NCBI GenBank assembly: GCA_023662725.1
Contig: JAMPIL010000012.1
Coordinates: forward strand, 1-45,901
Origin: Ruminococcus flavefaciens
Lineage (GTDB): Bacteria; Bacillota; Clostridia; Oscillospirales; Ruminococcaceae
Reading direction: 5' to 3'
Length of the DNA stretch: 45,901 nt
Shown piece after piece: positions 6,959 through 15,906 of the stretch. The notes under the pieces are model-generated. The model saw only the letters and a program-made list of their open reading frames with translations, was not told the DNA's origin and did no database searches. The position numbers were made by a program, and so were the translations under genes. How positions within the stretch are numbered: the first letter of the stretch is position 1; each line of letters begins with the position of its first letter.

Positions 6959-8728
6959 ATGTCAGATCTTATAAACAAAGCGTCGCTTCAGCTTCGTGAA
7001 CTTATAGTCGAAGCCATCGGTAAGCTTACGGCTGAGGAAACTGTTCCTGCAGTTCCGGTTCCGGTATTCAGTATAGAAATTCCGGCAGATAAATCACACG
7101 GAGATTTTGCCGCAAATACAGCTATGGTATGCGCAAAGGCCTTTAAAATGCCTCCGAGAAAAATTGCAGAATTGCTCTGTGAAAAAATAGAGCTTGAGGG
7201 TTCGCTTTTTGAAAGAACCGAAGTTGCAGGTCCTGGATTTATGAATTTTTTCCTCAGCCGCAAGTGGTTTTCGGACGTTGTTGAAAATGTTCTCGCAGAA
7301 AAAGAAAATTTTGGTAAAACTGATTTTGGCGGCGGAAAAAGAGTTCTTGTGGAATTTGTTTCAGCAAATCCCACAGGTCCTATGCATATCGGAAATGCCA
7401 GAGGCGGAGCGATAGGAGATTGCCTTGCAAGCGTTCTTGATTGGGCAGGATTTAAAGCCGAAAGAGAATTTTATGTTAATGATGCGGGAAATCAGATTGA
7501 AAAGTTCGGAAAATCACTTTCTTTGAGATATATGCAGATCTGCTCAGAAAAAGGACAGCAGGCAGTATATGACTGTCACGGCGATACAGAAAAGCTTTGT
7601 GCTGATATCTATTCAAGAAGCGGCGAGGGACAGGATTTTGAAATGCCCGAAGACGTTTATCTGGGCGCAGATATTATTGAACATAGTGCAAACTATTACC
7701 ATAAAAATATTTTCAGCCTTCAGGATCTCAGTGAAGATGAACGCAGAAAGGCTCTTGTTGATTATGCTCTTCCACTGAATATCGAGGGACTTGAACGTGA
7801 TCTGAAAAAATACCGCATAGTTTATGATAACTGGTTCAGAGAAAGCACCCTTCATGCAAGCGGAGAAACTATGAAAATTGTGGACAAGCTTCGTGAAGCA
7901 GGATATACCTATGAACAGGAGGGGGCAATCTGGTTTAAGGCTACAGAATTCGGCGTTGACAAGGACTTTGTTCTTGTTCGTGCAAATGGTATTCCTACTT
8001 ATGTCGTTCCGGATATTGCGTATCACTACGATAAGCTTGTTACTCGTGGATTCGACAAGGCTATAAACGTACTCGGAGCAGATCACCACGGTTATGTTCC
8101 GCGTCTTAAAGCGGCTTTAACTGCGCTGGGAGTGGATTCCGATAAGCTTGATGTCGTACTGATGCAGATGGTTCGACTTGTTCGACAGGGCGAAGTCGTA
8201 AAACTTTCAAAGAGAAGCGGAAAGGCAATAACTCTTGTAACCCTTCTCGATGAGATACCGATAGACGCTGCGAGATTTTATTTCAATCTCCGTGAAGCTA
8301 ATTCACAGTTTGAATTTGACCTTGATCTCGCTGTTGAGAAATCCTCACAGAATCCGGTTTACTACGTTCAGTATGCTCATGCGAGAATTTGCAGTCTTAT
8401 TTCTAATCTGAAATCCGAAGGAATAGAAATTCCGGAAACCGCTGATCTCAGTCTTCTTGATAATCCTCGTGAGATCGAGCTTATTCGCCATATCGCATCT
8501 CTTCCGAAAGAAATAAATCTTGCCGCAAAGCATTATGATCCGGCTCGAATCACAAAATATTCAATCGATCTTGCAACGCTTTTTCACCGCTTTTACGATG
8601 CTTGCAGTGTTAAAAATGCTGAAACGCCGGAGCTTATGAACGCAAGAATACTTCTTTGCCTCGCAGTCAGACAGACTTTAAGAAATGCACTTTCTATCCT
8701 TAATGTTGAACAGCCGGAGAAAATGTAA
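6959..8728 (+). CDS. argS: Arginyl-tRNA synthetase
   Basis: A 589-residue class I aminoacyl-tRNA synthetase that charges tRNA-Arg in the cytoplasm. The N-terminal Add-1 domain (residues ~1-115) includes EIPADKSHGDFAANTAM. The HIGH motif appears in NPTGPMHIGNARGG, and the KMSKS region reads VKLSKRSGK. ArgS-specific blocks include VNDAGNQIEKFGKSL and VLGADHHGYVPRL. The C-terminal ~120 residues are the anticodon-binding DALR domain, ending in LCLAVRQTLRNALSILNV. The length is normal. The start at 6959 follows AGAAAGG. No own promoter or T-box is visible, so it is probably expressed with the two genes before it. An AT-only hairpin overlaps its stop codon (8720-8741), a poor terminator. Confidence 0.97.
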   Translation: MSDLINKASLQLRELIVEAIGKLTAEETVPAVPVPVFSIEIPADKSHGDFAANTAMVCAKAFKMPPRKIAELLCEKIELEGSLFERTEVAGPGFMNFFLSRKWFSDVVENVLAEKENFGKTDFGGGKRVLVEFVSANPTGPMHIGNARGGAIGDCLASVLDWAGFKAEREFYVNDAGNQIEKFGKSLSLRYMQICSEKGQQAVYDCHGDTEKLCADIYSRSGEGQDFEMPEDVYLGADIIEHSANYYHKNIFSLQDLSEDERRKALVDYALPLNIEGLERDLKKYRIVYDNWFRESTLHASGETMKIVDKLREAGYTYEQEGAIWFKATEFGVDKDFVLVRANGIPTYVVPDIAYHYDKLVTRGFDKAINVLGADHHGYVPRLKAALTALGVDSDKLDVVLMQMVRLVRQGEVVKLSKRSGKAITLVTLLDEIPIDAARFYFNLREANSQFEFDLDLAVEKSSQNPVYYVQYAHARICSLISNLKSEGIEIPETADLSLLDNPREIELIRHIASLPKEINLAAKHYDPARITKYSIDLATLFHRFYDACSVKNAETPELMNARILLCLAVRQTLRNALSILNVEQPEKM

Positions 8729-8881
8729 AAAATTACATTTTATGATATAAAAATTACGGTTTGGTTACAAGGAGAAAATGTTGATTGTCGTAAATTAACA
8801 AATAAAAAGCAGTAAAAATGTTGAAATTGCAGGTTTTGGGATAAAAGTTAACACTTTGTTAACAAATCGCTGCTGAAAATA

Positions 8882-8890
8882 TGTTACAAT
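8882..8890 (+). promoter_or_regulatory. Possible extended -10 promoter for the CdaR-like gene
   Basis: TGtTACAAT at 8882-8890 fits an extended -10 element; no good -35 box lies 17 bp upstream. It is the best candidate within the 258-bp spacer 8729-8986, leaving a leader of about 90 nt. Confidence 0.4.
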
Positions 8891-8986
8891 TTGTAATATA
8901 TTGCAGTTGCAGTGAAATACTGCCGCACTATTCCCGAAGGCTTGCTGCGAATAAAATTATAATAAAATTCAGAAGGGATGTAAATT

Positions 8987-10072
8987 ATGTCCAACAGATT
9001 ATTTCAGGGTTTAGTTCATCAGATGCGTGATACTATCGACGCTACTATCGGAGTTGTCGATGAAACAGCAACTATCATCGCTTGCAGCGATCTTTCAAGA
9101 GTAGGTACTACAAACGAATTCGTTTCGCTTGATTTAAGTGATTCGCACGATATCTTTATTCGTGACGGCTTCACATACAAGCCTTTTGGTTCAAGAGCAA
9201 AGCCGGATTACGCTGTTTTTGTAGAGGGGGTAGACGATGCTGCCGCTAAATATGCGAGCATCCTTGCGATAACTCTTTCAAATATCAAGCAGTATTACGA
9301 TGAAAAATATGACAGAAACAACTTTATTAAAAATGTTATTCTTGATAACGTTCTTCCCGGCGACATCGTTATAAAGGCAAGAGAACTTCATTTCAATGCC
9401 GAAATAAGCCGTGCGGTTTTCCTTATCAGAATTATTTCTGCTAATGATATTTCCGCTTATGATGTTATCCAGAATCTTTTCCCGGATAAAAATAAGGACT
9501 TCGTTTTCAATATCACAGAAAGCGATATCGTCCTTGTAAAAGAGCTTAAAAGCACGGTCGATTCAAAGGATCTTGAAAAGCTTGCCCGTTCGATTGCCGA
9601 TACTTTAAGCAGTGAGTTCTATACAAGAATAAATGTTGGTATCGGAACTTCTGTTGTCGGAGTAAAGGATCTTGCACGTTCGTTCAAGGAAGCTCAGATG
9701 GCTCTTGAAGTAGGTAAGGTTTTCGATACCGATAAGGTCATTGTGAGCTACGATAACCTCGGAATCGCACGTCTTATTTATCATCTCCCGACAACTCTCT
9801 GCGAAACTTTCCTTCATGAAGTTTTTAAGGTGGGAAGCATAGAATCTCTCGATCACGAAACGCTTTTCACTATTCAGAAATTCTTTGAAAATAATCTTAA
9901 CGTTTCTGAAACTTCAAGAAAGCTCTTTGTACACAGAAATACTCTTGTATACAGACTCGAAAAAATTAAAAAGCTTACAGGTCTTGACCTTCGTGAGTTC
10001 GATCACGCTATTATTTTCAAAATTGCTCTCATGGTTAAGAAATACCTGTCGGCAAATCCAGTAAAGTTCTGA
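8987..10072 (+). CDS. CdaR/PucR-family transcriptional regulator
   Basis: A 361-residue cytoplasmic regulator. The N-terminal ~120 residues resemble the putative sugar-diacid recognition domain of CdaR-like proteins (GLVHQMRDTIDATIGVVDE). A middle GGDEF-like fold follows (residues ~190-260, INVGIGTSVVGVKDLARSF, then AQMALEVG). The C-terminal 60 residues are the PucR helix-turn-helix: FFENNLNVSETSRKLFVHRN, then TLVYRLEKIKKLTGLDLREF. Members control sugar-acid, purine or amino-acid use. Here it stands directly upstream of ftsEX, with 56 bp between, so it may act on that cluster or simply be a neighbour. The start ATG at 8987 has AGAAGGG upstream. The ligand cannot be told from sequence. Confidence 0.88.
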   Translation: MSNRLFQGLVHQMRDTIDATIGVVDETATIIACSDLSRVGTTNEFVSLDLSDSHDIFIRDGFTYKPFGSRAKPDYAVFVEGVDDAAAKYASILAITLSNIKQYYDEKYDRNNFIKNVILDNVLPGDIVIKARELHFNAEISRAVFLIRIISANDISAYDVIQNLFPDKNKDFVFNITESDIVLVKELKSTVDSKDLEKLARSIADTLSSEFYTRINVGIGTSVVGVKDLARSFKEAQMALEVGKVFDTDKVIVSYDNLGIARLIYHLPTTLCETFLHEVFKVGSIESLDHETLFTIQKFFENNLNVSETSRKLFVHRNTLVYRLEKIKKLTGLDLREFDHAIIFKIALMVKKYLSANPVKF

Positions 10073-10084
10073 TTTTAAGAACGT

Positions 10085-10102
10085 GGACGGAGCTTTCCGT
10101 CC
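10085..10102 (+). other. Stem-loop between the CdaR-like gene and ftsE
   Basis: GGACGGA and TCCGTCC pair around a GCTT tetraloop. No T-tract follows, so it is not a typical terminator; it may lower read-through or stabilise the ftsE mRNA end. Confidence 0.5.
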
Positions 10103-10128
10103 TTACAGATTAAGGTAGGTGTAAACCA

Positions 10129-11001
10129 TTGGTAGAACTTAAAAACGTATCTGTAACCTATTCCAGCGGCGTTGACGCTCTTAATAATGTCAGCCTGAAA
10201 ATTAACGACGGCGATTTTGCTTTCGTTGTAGGTTCGTCCGGTGCGGGAAAAAGTACTATGATCAAGCTTCTGCTTAAAGAAATAGACGCAACAAGCGGTG
10301 TTGTTACCGTAAACGGCTATAATCTTGGCAAGCTTAAAAAACGCAAAATACCTGAATTCCGCCGTACTCTCGGATTTGTATTTCAGGATTTCCGTCTGAT
10401 TCCGTCTATGACCGTTTACGAAAATATTGCTTTCGTTCTTCGTGTTATAGACGCTCCGATAAAATATATCCGCAAAAGAGTTCCGTATGTTATAAGCCTT
10501 GTCGGGCTTCATGCGAAAACCAATTCGTATCCCGATGAGCTTTCCGGCGGTGAAAAACAACGTGTTGCAATTGCAAGAGCGCTTGTGAACGATCCGCAGC
10601 TTATTATCGCTGATGAGCCGACCGGAAATATTGATCCCGAACTTTCCTACGAGATCGTAGAGCTTCTTAAAAGTATCAACGATCAGGGAACAACTATACT
10701 TATGGTTACTCATGAACATGATCTTGTACGTCATTTTGGAGGCAGAATAATCAATATCACTGAAGGTGAGATCGTATTTGACGAGGTTATTCTCGGCGCA
10801 AACGATGATATCACACTGCCGTCCGGCGGAGAGATTCAGCAGCCTCAGATGACTTTACAGGAAGTCGGAACATCCTTTGAGAATGTAGACGGACTTACTG
10901 AGGAAGAGTCGCTAAATACTGATATTCCGCTTGAGGAAATGAGCGCGGATGATGTTATTGCTGCAATAACCGGCGAAAAAACGTCAGGAGGTGCAGTATG
11001 A
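10129..11001 (+). CDS. ftsE: FtsE, ATPase of the FtsEX complex, with a C-terminal extension
   Basis: The ABC ATPase that partners FtsX to control peptidoglycan hydrolases at division or during elongation. Walker A GSSGAGKST lies at residues 35-43, the signature ELSGGEKQRVAIARAL near 137-152 and Walker B LIIADEPTGNID near 158-169. FRRTLGFVFQDFRL is typical of FtsE. The start is a TTG at 10129 preceded by AAGGTAGGTG; no better start fits. The normal family length is about 225 residues, but this one has 290: an acidic, probably disordered tail of about 70 residues (TEEESLNTDIPLEEMSADD) follows the ATPase core. The end overlaps ftsX by four bases (ATGA), indicating translational coupling. Confidence 0.95.
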   Translation: MVELKNVSVTYSSGVDALNNVSLKINDGDFAFVVGSSGAGKSTMIKLLLKEIDATSGVVTVNGYNLGKLKKRKIPEFRRTLGFVFQDFRLIPSMTVYENIAFVLRVIDAPIKYIRKRVPYVISLVGLHAKTNSYPDELSGGEKQRVAIARALVNDPQLIIADEPTGNIDPELSYEIVELLKSINDQGTTILMVTHEHDLVRHFGGRIINITEGEIVFDEVILGANDDITLPSGGEIQQPQMTLQEVGTSFENVDGLTEEESLNTDIPLEEMSADDVIAAITGEKTSGGAV

Positions 11002-11909
11002 AGATAAGCGGTTTTAAATATCTTGCCAATCAAGGCGTTGAGAATATCTGGAAAAATAAAATGATGGCATTTGCCACATTTTGCGTTCTTCTTATTTCGC
11101 TTTTACTTGTTGGAATGGCGTCACTTTTTTACATAAACATGAATTCGATGATTCTCGGTCTTAATGATAAAAACGAGATCGTAGTTCACTTGAATGTAGG
11201 AACGCCGGAGGACGAGGTTAGAAAAGCTGAGGAAGACCTCAGAAAGATTCCGAATGTTGATAAGATCACATTTGTGTCAAAGGAAGAAGCTCTTGTGCGT
11301 CAGAAAGCAAGTCTTACAAGCGCTGAAAAGATTTTTAATGATTATATCGGCGATGACGCCAGCTTCATGCCGGATGGATTCAGCGTTACCGTTAAAAATA
11401 ACGATATAATTGCAGACACAACTGCTGAGATAAATACAATGCCGGTGGTTCAGAAAGCGCAGTCTTCTCTTCAGGTTGCAGAATTTCTTAAAGAACTCAG
11501 AAGAGTAGTTTCGCTTATAGCCGGAGCGATAGTTATTGCGCTCGCAGCAGTATCCATAATTATGATCTCGAATACAACGAAGGCAAGCGTTTTTGCAAGA
11601 CGTGAAGAAATTCAAATCATGAAATATGTAGGCGCAACCAACTCTTTCATCCGAACTCCGTTTTTTGTTGAGGGTATGGTGACAGGTCTTTTCGCCGGCA
11701 CAGGAGCGTTTTTCATAACGTGGTCTGTTTATCAGGCAATTTTCAAAGTTATGCAGAGCGAAGAAACTCTTATGAATGCTTTCGGACTCGGTTCGCTTAT
11801 TCCATTTGAGGATATAAGATTATATGTACTGATCGCATATCTTATCGCCGGTTCATTTGTCGGCGCTCTCGGAAGCGTTATCAGTACAAGACGACACGTT
11901 GATGTATAA
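10998..11909 (+). CDS. ftsX: FtsX, membrane subunit of the FtsEX complex
   Basis: A 303-residue membrane protein with the FtsX layout: a short cytoplasmic N-terminus (YLANQGVENIWKNKMM), one transmembrane segment (~25-45), an extracellular domain of about 120 residues that would contact the hydrolase, and three further membrane segments (~170-190, 220-245 and 275-298). RREEIQIMKYVGATNSFIR is the family hallmark loop. It transmits the ATPase cycle of FtsE to the outside. The gene for the likely hydrolase partner follows directly. Confidence 0.94.
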   Translation: MKISGFKYLANQGVENIWKNKMMAFATFCVLLISLLLVGMASLFYINMNSMILGLNDKNEIVVHLNVGTPEDEVRKAEEDLRKIPNVDKITFVSKEEALVRQKASLTSAEKIFNDYIGDDASFMPDGFSVTVKNNDIIADTTAEINTMPVVQKAQSSLQVAEFLKELRRVVSLIAGAIVIALAAVSIIMISNTTKASVFARREEIQIMKYVGATNSFIRTPFFVEGMVTGLFAGTGAFFITWSVYQAIFKVMQSEETLMNAFGLGSLIPFEDIRLYVLIAYLIAGSFVGALGSVISTRRHVDV

Positions 11910-11930
11910 GAAAATGGGGTAATTTATCTT

Positions 11931-11994
11931 TTGAAAGGAGGCGGCGTCTGAACAGATCCTATAAATTCGGGATCGGTTCTGATTTGCAGCTATT
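11931..11994 (+). promoter_or_regulatory. Structured leader with displaced Shine-Dalgarno before the M23 gene
   Basis: A strong AAAGGAGG (11935-11942) lies 52 bases before the M23 start, where no ATG, GTG or TTG follows at proper spacing. A CTG at 11948 opens a 16-codon frame whose TGA overlaps the ATG at 11995 (ATGA). GAACAGATCC (11950-11959) can pair with GGATCGGTTC (11970-11979; one mismatch), bringing the site nearer the start. Translation coupled to a CTG-started leader, or a folded spacer, would explain the layout. Confidence 0.45.
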
Positions 11995-13401
11995 ATGAGT
12001 AAATTAAGCATATTCAAAAAAATTCTTTCCTTTGTTACCTGTATGACAGTTTCTGTCGGAGCTGTAGTATCTTACAATGCTTTTTCCAATAAAAACGTTG
12101 CAGAGGTTTCAGCAAAAACAGTAAGTGAAATTCAGGAGGAAAGAGCTGCTAACGAGCAGAGAATAGCTGAATATGAAAAACAAATCGAAGCTCTTGCCGA
12201 TAATGAGGCGAATGAAAAGCAGTATCAGGAAACTCTTATGGATCAGATAAAACTGATTCGTGATAATATTGCGCTTCTTAATACTGAACTTGAATCTATT
12301 GAAAATGATATCAAAGCTGCTCAGGACAATATTGAACAGCTCGATAAGACTATCATTGAACAGCAGAATGAGATTGATAACAGTGTTGAACTTTTTAAAG
12401 AACGTTTATGTGCTATGTACGTTTCGGGAAATGATAATCTTGCATCAATAATCGTAGGTTCTTCTGATTTTTACGATATAATGTCGAGAGTGGAAATGGC
12501 AAACAGAATGGCGGCTTACGATGAAGAGCTTATCAATGGTATTCTTGCAGATATTGATAACCTTGAAAAAAACAAAAGCGATCTTGAAAGCGAGAAGCTC
12601 ACTCTTAATATGAAGCTTGAAAGTCAGCAAAAGAAAAAGGAAGAAAAGGAAGATTCTATTGAAGAATATGAACAAAAAATGGAGCAGACTCAGGCTGAAA
12701 TAGACCGTATTAAGAAAGAGAAATCAAAGCTTGAGGGCGACAAGGATGATCTTGTAGCTAAAAATCAAGCGCTTCAGGCTGAAGAAGATGCGTTGATAGA
12801 AGAAGCTATCAGAAAAGAAAACGAGCGTATTGCTGAAGAAAACAGACGTAAAGAAGAAGAGGCACGTCGTCAGGAGCTTTTGCAGCAGCAAACGACCACA
12901 TCCCCAAGCAACTCTGGAGGAAATCAGCCGGTTGTTACTACTCCGTCAGTACCTGATCCGCCTATTCCTACTCCGTCGGCGGGATTTATATGGCCCGCAC
13001 CCGGCTTCTACTACATATCGAGTTATTATGGTTCAAGATGGGGAACGACTCACAGAGGAATAGATGTAGGCGATGCCGGAATTCATGGCGGAGCTGCAGT
13101 TGCTTCGCAGTCTGGTACGGTTATAGCGGTAAGTAATTCCTGCACGCATGATTATCCGAAGGATTATGGCTGCGGTTGCGGAGGTAACTACGGAAATTAC
13201 GTTCTTATCTCGCATGACGGTACATATTCAACAAGATATGCTCATCTTTCTTCGGTTTCGGTATCAGTAGGAGATTATGTTTCACAAGGACAAACTATCG
13301 GATATATTGGTTCAACGGGCTGGTCTACAGGCGATCATCTTCATTTTGAAGTTTATGTAAACGGCGCTGCTCAGGATCCATTGAATTATGTAAGCAGATA
13401 A
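11995..13401 (+). CDS. Secreted coiled-coil M23 peptidase (likely FtsEX-controlled hydrolase)
   Basis: A 468-residue exported protein built like CwlO, PcsB and EnvC partners of FtsEX. The N-terminus has a signal sequence (KKILSFVTCMTVSVGAVVS; probable cleavage near residue 40). Residues ~40-290 form a long Gln/Glu/Lys-rich coiled coil, followed by a Pro/Thr/Ser linker. The C-terminal ~130 residues are an M23 (LytM) metallopeptidase with zinc ligands in HRGIDVGD and HLHFEV. A Cys cluster (SCTHDYPKDYGCGCGG) is inserted in the catalytic domain. It should cleave peptidoglycan cross-bridges when activated by FtsX. The ATG at 11995 is the only possible start after the in-frame stop at 11980. Its place directly after ftsX supports the role, and a terminator follows. 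Confidence 0.92.
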   Translation: MSKLSIFKKILSFVTCMTVSVGAVVSYNAFSNKNVAEVSAKTVSEIQEERAANEQRIAEYEKQIEALADNEANEKQYQETLMDQIKLIRDNIALLNTELESIENDIKAAQDNIEQLDKTIIEQQNEIDNSVELFKERLCAMYVSGNDNLASIIVGSSDFYDIMSRVEMANRMAAYDEELINGILADIDNLEKNKSDLESEKLTLNMKLESQQKKKEEKEDSIEEYEQKMEQTQAEIDRIKKEKSKLEGDKDDLVAKNQALQAEEDALIEEAIRKENERIAEENRRKEEEARRQELLQQQTTTSPSNSGGNQPVVTTPSVPDPPIPTPSAGFIWPAPGFYYISSYYGSRWGTTHRGIDVGDAGIHGGAAVASQSGTVIAVSNSCTHDYPKDYGCGCGGNYGNYVLISHDGTYSTRYAHLSSVSVSVGDYVSQGQTIGYIGSTGWSTGDHLHFEVYVNGAAQDPLNYVSR

Positions 13402-13413
13402 GTAATTTTTATT

Positions 13414-13445
13414 CAGGGCGGTTAAATAAACTGCCCTGATTTTTG
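13414..13445 (+). terminator. Terminator after the M23 peptidase gene
   Basis: CAGGGCGGTT pairs with AACTGCCCTG (one mismatch) across a 5-nt loop, followed by ATTTTTG. The S41 gene begins 26 bp later, so it may depend on read-through. Confidence 0.85.
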
Positions 13446-13470
13446 CAGTGAAAATAGAAAGGTGCATAAC

Positions 13471-14646
13471 ATGAACAAAAAAATCAGTCTTGGACTTGCT
13501 TTGAGTCTTATAGCAATTGCTTCAGCAGTGACGTTTATATTAACTTCTTTTTTCTCTCTTCAAAGTTTTAATAAGAAAGTTGTTGACGTAAATGAAAAGG
13601 CTAAAAAATATAATTCTCTTCAACTTCTTGACACATATGTCCGAGATAATTACTTTGGAAAAATTGACGAAACAGAGCTTAATGACGGCATTCTTAAAGG
13701 ATATGTTGCAGGTCTTGATGATAAATATTCACGCTATCTTTCCGCAGATGAATATATTGATGAGCAGAATGAAAATGCTGGCGAGCTTATTGGCCTTGGA
13801 TTAACTCTTTCCGAGGATGAAAGCGGATATATTCGCATAGACAGTATTATAGCTGATTCTCCGGCAATCGAATCAGGAATTCAGAACGGCGATATAATTA
13901 TATCTGTCGATGGAGTAGACGTGATCGAAACTGGATTTAATGAAGCTGTAGAGGCTATGAACGGTTCAGAAGGAACGAGCATCACTCTTACTGTCAGAAG
14001 AAATGGAGTTGACACCGATTATACTTTTACTCGCCGTTCTATTGAACTCGTAACTGTAACAGGCGAACTTATCGACGGTTGTATCGGTTATATAAAAATT
14101 GATGGATTTAAGCAGAATACACCTGAACAATTTATAAATACGCTGCAGCATCTTACCTCGAATGGCGCAAAAGCTCTCATATTTGACCTGAGAGATAATC
14201 CGGGCGGACTTGTTGAATCAGTTGAGGAATGTCTTGATCCGCTTCTGCCTGAGGGAGTTATTGCAATGGCTGAATATAAAGACGGACATTCCGAAACTAT
14301 CGTTTATTCCGACAGTTCTGAGCTTGATATGCCAATGACAGTGATCGTGAATAAAAATACAGCAAGCGCAGCAGAACTGTTTGCAGCTTCTCTTCGTGAT
14401 TTCGGAAAGGCTGAACTTGTCGGCGAAAAAACATATGGAAAAGGAGTTATGCAGATAACTACTGAAATGGAAAACGGAGGAGCTGTTGTTCTTACAGTTG
14501 CCGAATATAGAACGACTGTTTCTGAATGTTATGATAAGATAGGACTGAATCCCGATTATACGGTAGTCGATGACAATGCATATGATGATTATGATGTTCA
14601 GTATTACGAAGCAATGAATATTATAAATCGTGCTTTAGCAGATTAA
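13471..14646 (+). CDS. S41-family C-terminal processing peptidase (CtpA/CtpB-like)
   Basis: A 391-residue serine protease with an N-terminal membrane anchor or signal sequence (LGLALSLIAIASAVTFILTS), a PDZ domain (residues ~90-175; LIGLGLTLSEDE, then SIIADSPAIESGIQNGDII) and the S41 catalytic core. The Ser-Lys-Gln machinery is present: Ser in NTASAAELFAASLRD, then Lys and Gln in GEKTYGKGVMQI. The family cleaves exported proteins at their C-termini; CtpB of B. subtilis acts in sporulation signalling and lies next to ftsEX there too. I chose the ATG at 13471, with AGAAAGG 8 bp upstream, rather than the GTG at 13462. Confidence 0.93.
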   Translation: MNKKISLGLALSLIAIASAVTFILTSFFSLQSFNKKVVDVNEKAKKYNSLQLLDTYVRDNYFGKIDETELNDGILKGYVAGLDDKYSRYLSADEYIDEQNENAGELIGLGLTLSEDESGYIRIDSIIADSPAIESGIQNGDIIISVDGVDVIETGFNEAVEAMNGSEGTSITLTVRRNGVDTDYTFTRRSIELVTVTGELIDGCIGYIKIDGFKQNTPEQFINTLQHLTSNGAKALIFDLRDNPGGLVESVEECLDPLLPEGVIAMAEYKDGHSETIVYSDSSELDMPMTVIVNKNTASAAELFAASLRDFGKAELVGEKTYGKGVMQITTEMENGGAVVLTVAEYRTTVSECYDKIGLNPDYTVVDDNAYDDYDVQYYEAMNIINRALAD

Positions 14647-14685
14647 AAATCGTCCGCATAAACTCAAAAATGTATTCTGATAAAA

Positions 14686-14720
14686 AAGACTGTTTCACTA
14701 AAGTGCAACAGTCTTAATTT
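14686..14720. terminator. Bidirectional terminator between convergent genes
   Basis: AAGACTGTTTCAC pairs with GTGCAACAGTCTT (one mismatch) around TAAA. A-rich sequence precedes and T-rich sequence follows, so it can end both the S41 transcript and the opposing CDF transcript. Confidence 0.85.
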
Positions 14721-15836
14721 TTATATAAAAGTATGTTCAATTGTAATAAAAGCATTTATTTTTTCGTTTTCATTAGAAAAAATTTTCTGTATATCGTTTG
14801 AAATTTCCTGCGGAGATTTTTTTTCACTAAATGGAATAACCAGTTCAAAAACCAAATTTATTTTACCATTTTCAGTTCCAAACTTAAAATCATGGAATGT
14901 ATATTCTTTATTGTAATCGCGAATTATCTGTTCTGTCAAAAGCTTGTAGCGATTTGTTTCTTCATCGTGCAGTTTAACAGGATCGATATGAATACACATT
15001 GAAATATTCAGTTCAGATTCGATTTGCTTTTCGGCATTATCAACAGCGTCGTGAAGTATTTCAACGTCTACATCTGAAGGACATTCAGCATGAGCGGTAG
15101 CCATAATCCTGTTCGGACCGTAATCATGAACAATAATATCATGCACTCCTATGATATTTTCCTGCGAAAGCATAATTCGCTTCATATCATCAACAAGCTT
15201 TTTGGACGGAGGCTGACCAAGTAGCGAACCGGATATGCTTTTCAGAACATCGATTCCCGAAAAGGCTACAAAAAATGTTACAAATAAACCGATAATACCA
15301 TCTATGCGGTTGATGCCTGAAATTTTGCAGATAAAAAGAGAAATAAGAACGGCTCCTGTTGCAATGCAATCGTTAAGACTGTCTTTCTGAACAGCTTTAA
15401 GATTGATGTTACCTGTTTTTCGATAAAATCTTCCATTCATGAAAAACATGAGAAATTTTATAATTATTGATGAAACAAGAACTAATACATATGCTAATGA
15501 GAAATTCATATTCTTAGGAGAAATTATTCTTTCAACAGAACTTTTTCCAAGCTCAAAGCTCATTAGAAGAATGAAAACTGCAATTATCATAGCAGAAATA
15601 TACTCGGCTCTTCCATGACCGAATGGGTGCTCTTTATCGACAGGCTTTCTGGAAAGAATTGTTCCGGCAATCGAAACAATATTGGAACCGGCATCAGACA
15701 AATTGTTTGCTGCGTCTGCGGTTATTGAAACCGAACCGCTCATGCTTCCCGCTATAAATTTGACAATGCACAGGATAAGATTACATATTATGCCGAATAT
15801 TCCGGCAAAAATACTTAAATTCGTTCTCTTGCTCAT
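14721..15836 (-). CDS. Cation diffusion facilitator (metal exporter, possibly manganese)
   Basis: A 371-residue inner-membrane antiporter with six predicted membrane segments in the first ~210 residues and a cytoplasmic C-terminal metal-sensing domain (VHDIIVHDYGPNRIMATAHAE). The CDF signature GSVSITADAANNLSDAGSN is present in TM2. TM2 carries NNLSD and TM5 DSLND, the N/D-xxx-D pairing associated with manganese-type CDFs, whereas zinc exporters usually have a His in one of them. A C-terminal tail of about 80 residues beyond the usual domain is present. It is monocistronic and convergent with the S41 gene. The metal is an inference from the motif. Confidence 0.92.
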   Translation of the reverse strand: MSKRTNLSIFAGIFGIICNLILCIVKFIAGSMSGSVSITADAANNLSDAGSNIVSIAGTILSRKPVDKEHPFGHGRAEYISAMIIAVFILLMSFELGKSSVERIISPKNMNFSLAYVLVLVSSIIIKFLMFFMNGRFYRKTGNINLKAVQKDSLNDCIATGAVLISLFICKISGINRIDGIIGLFVTFFVAFSGIDVLKSISGSLLGQPPSKKLVDDMKRIMLSQENIIGVHDIIVHDYGPNRIMATAHAECPSDVDVEILHDAVDNAEKQIESELNISMCIHIDPVKLHDEETNRYKLLTEQIIRDYNKEYTFHDFKFGTENGKINLVFELVIPFSEKKSPQEISNDIQKIFSNENEKINAFITIEHTFI

Positions 15837-15906
15837 ATGTTACCTCTAAAAATGGTTTTAATTTTCGTATCTGAAAATATTATATCATAATCATTATAAT
15901 AATTCA

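Noticed and set aside
8720-8741. Hairpin at the end of argS as a terminator
   Set aside because: The 9-bp stem AAAATGTAA/TTACATTTT has only one G-C pair per arm and overlaps the stop codon, so it is too weak to call.
10075-10734. 219-codon antisense frame opposite ftsE
   Set aside because: It mirrors the coding of ftsE, has no family features and no start signal; long antisense frames are common opposite genes here.
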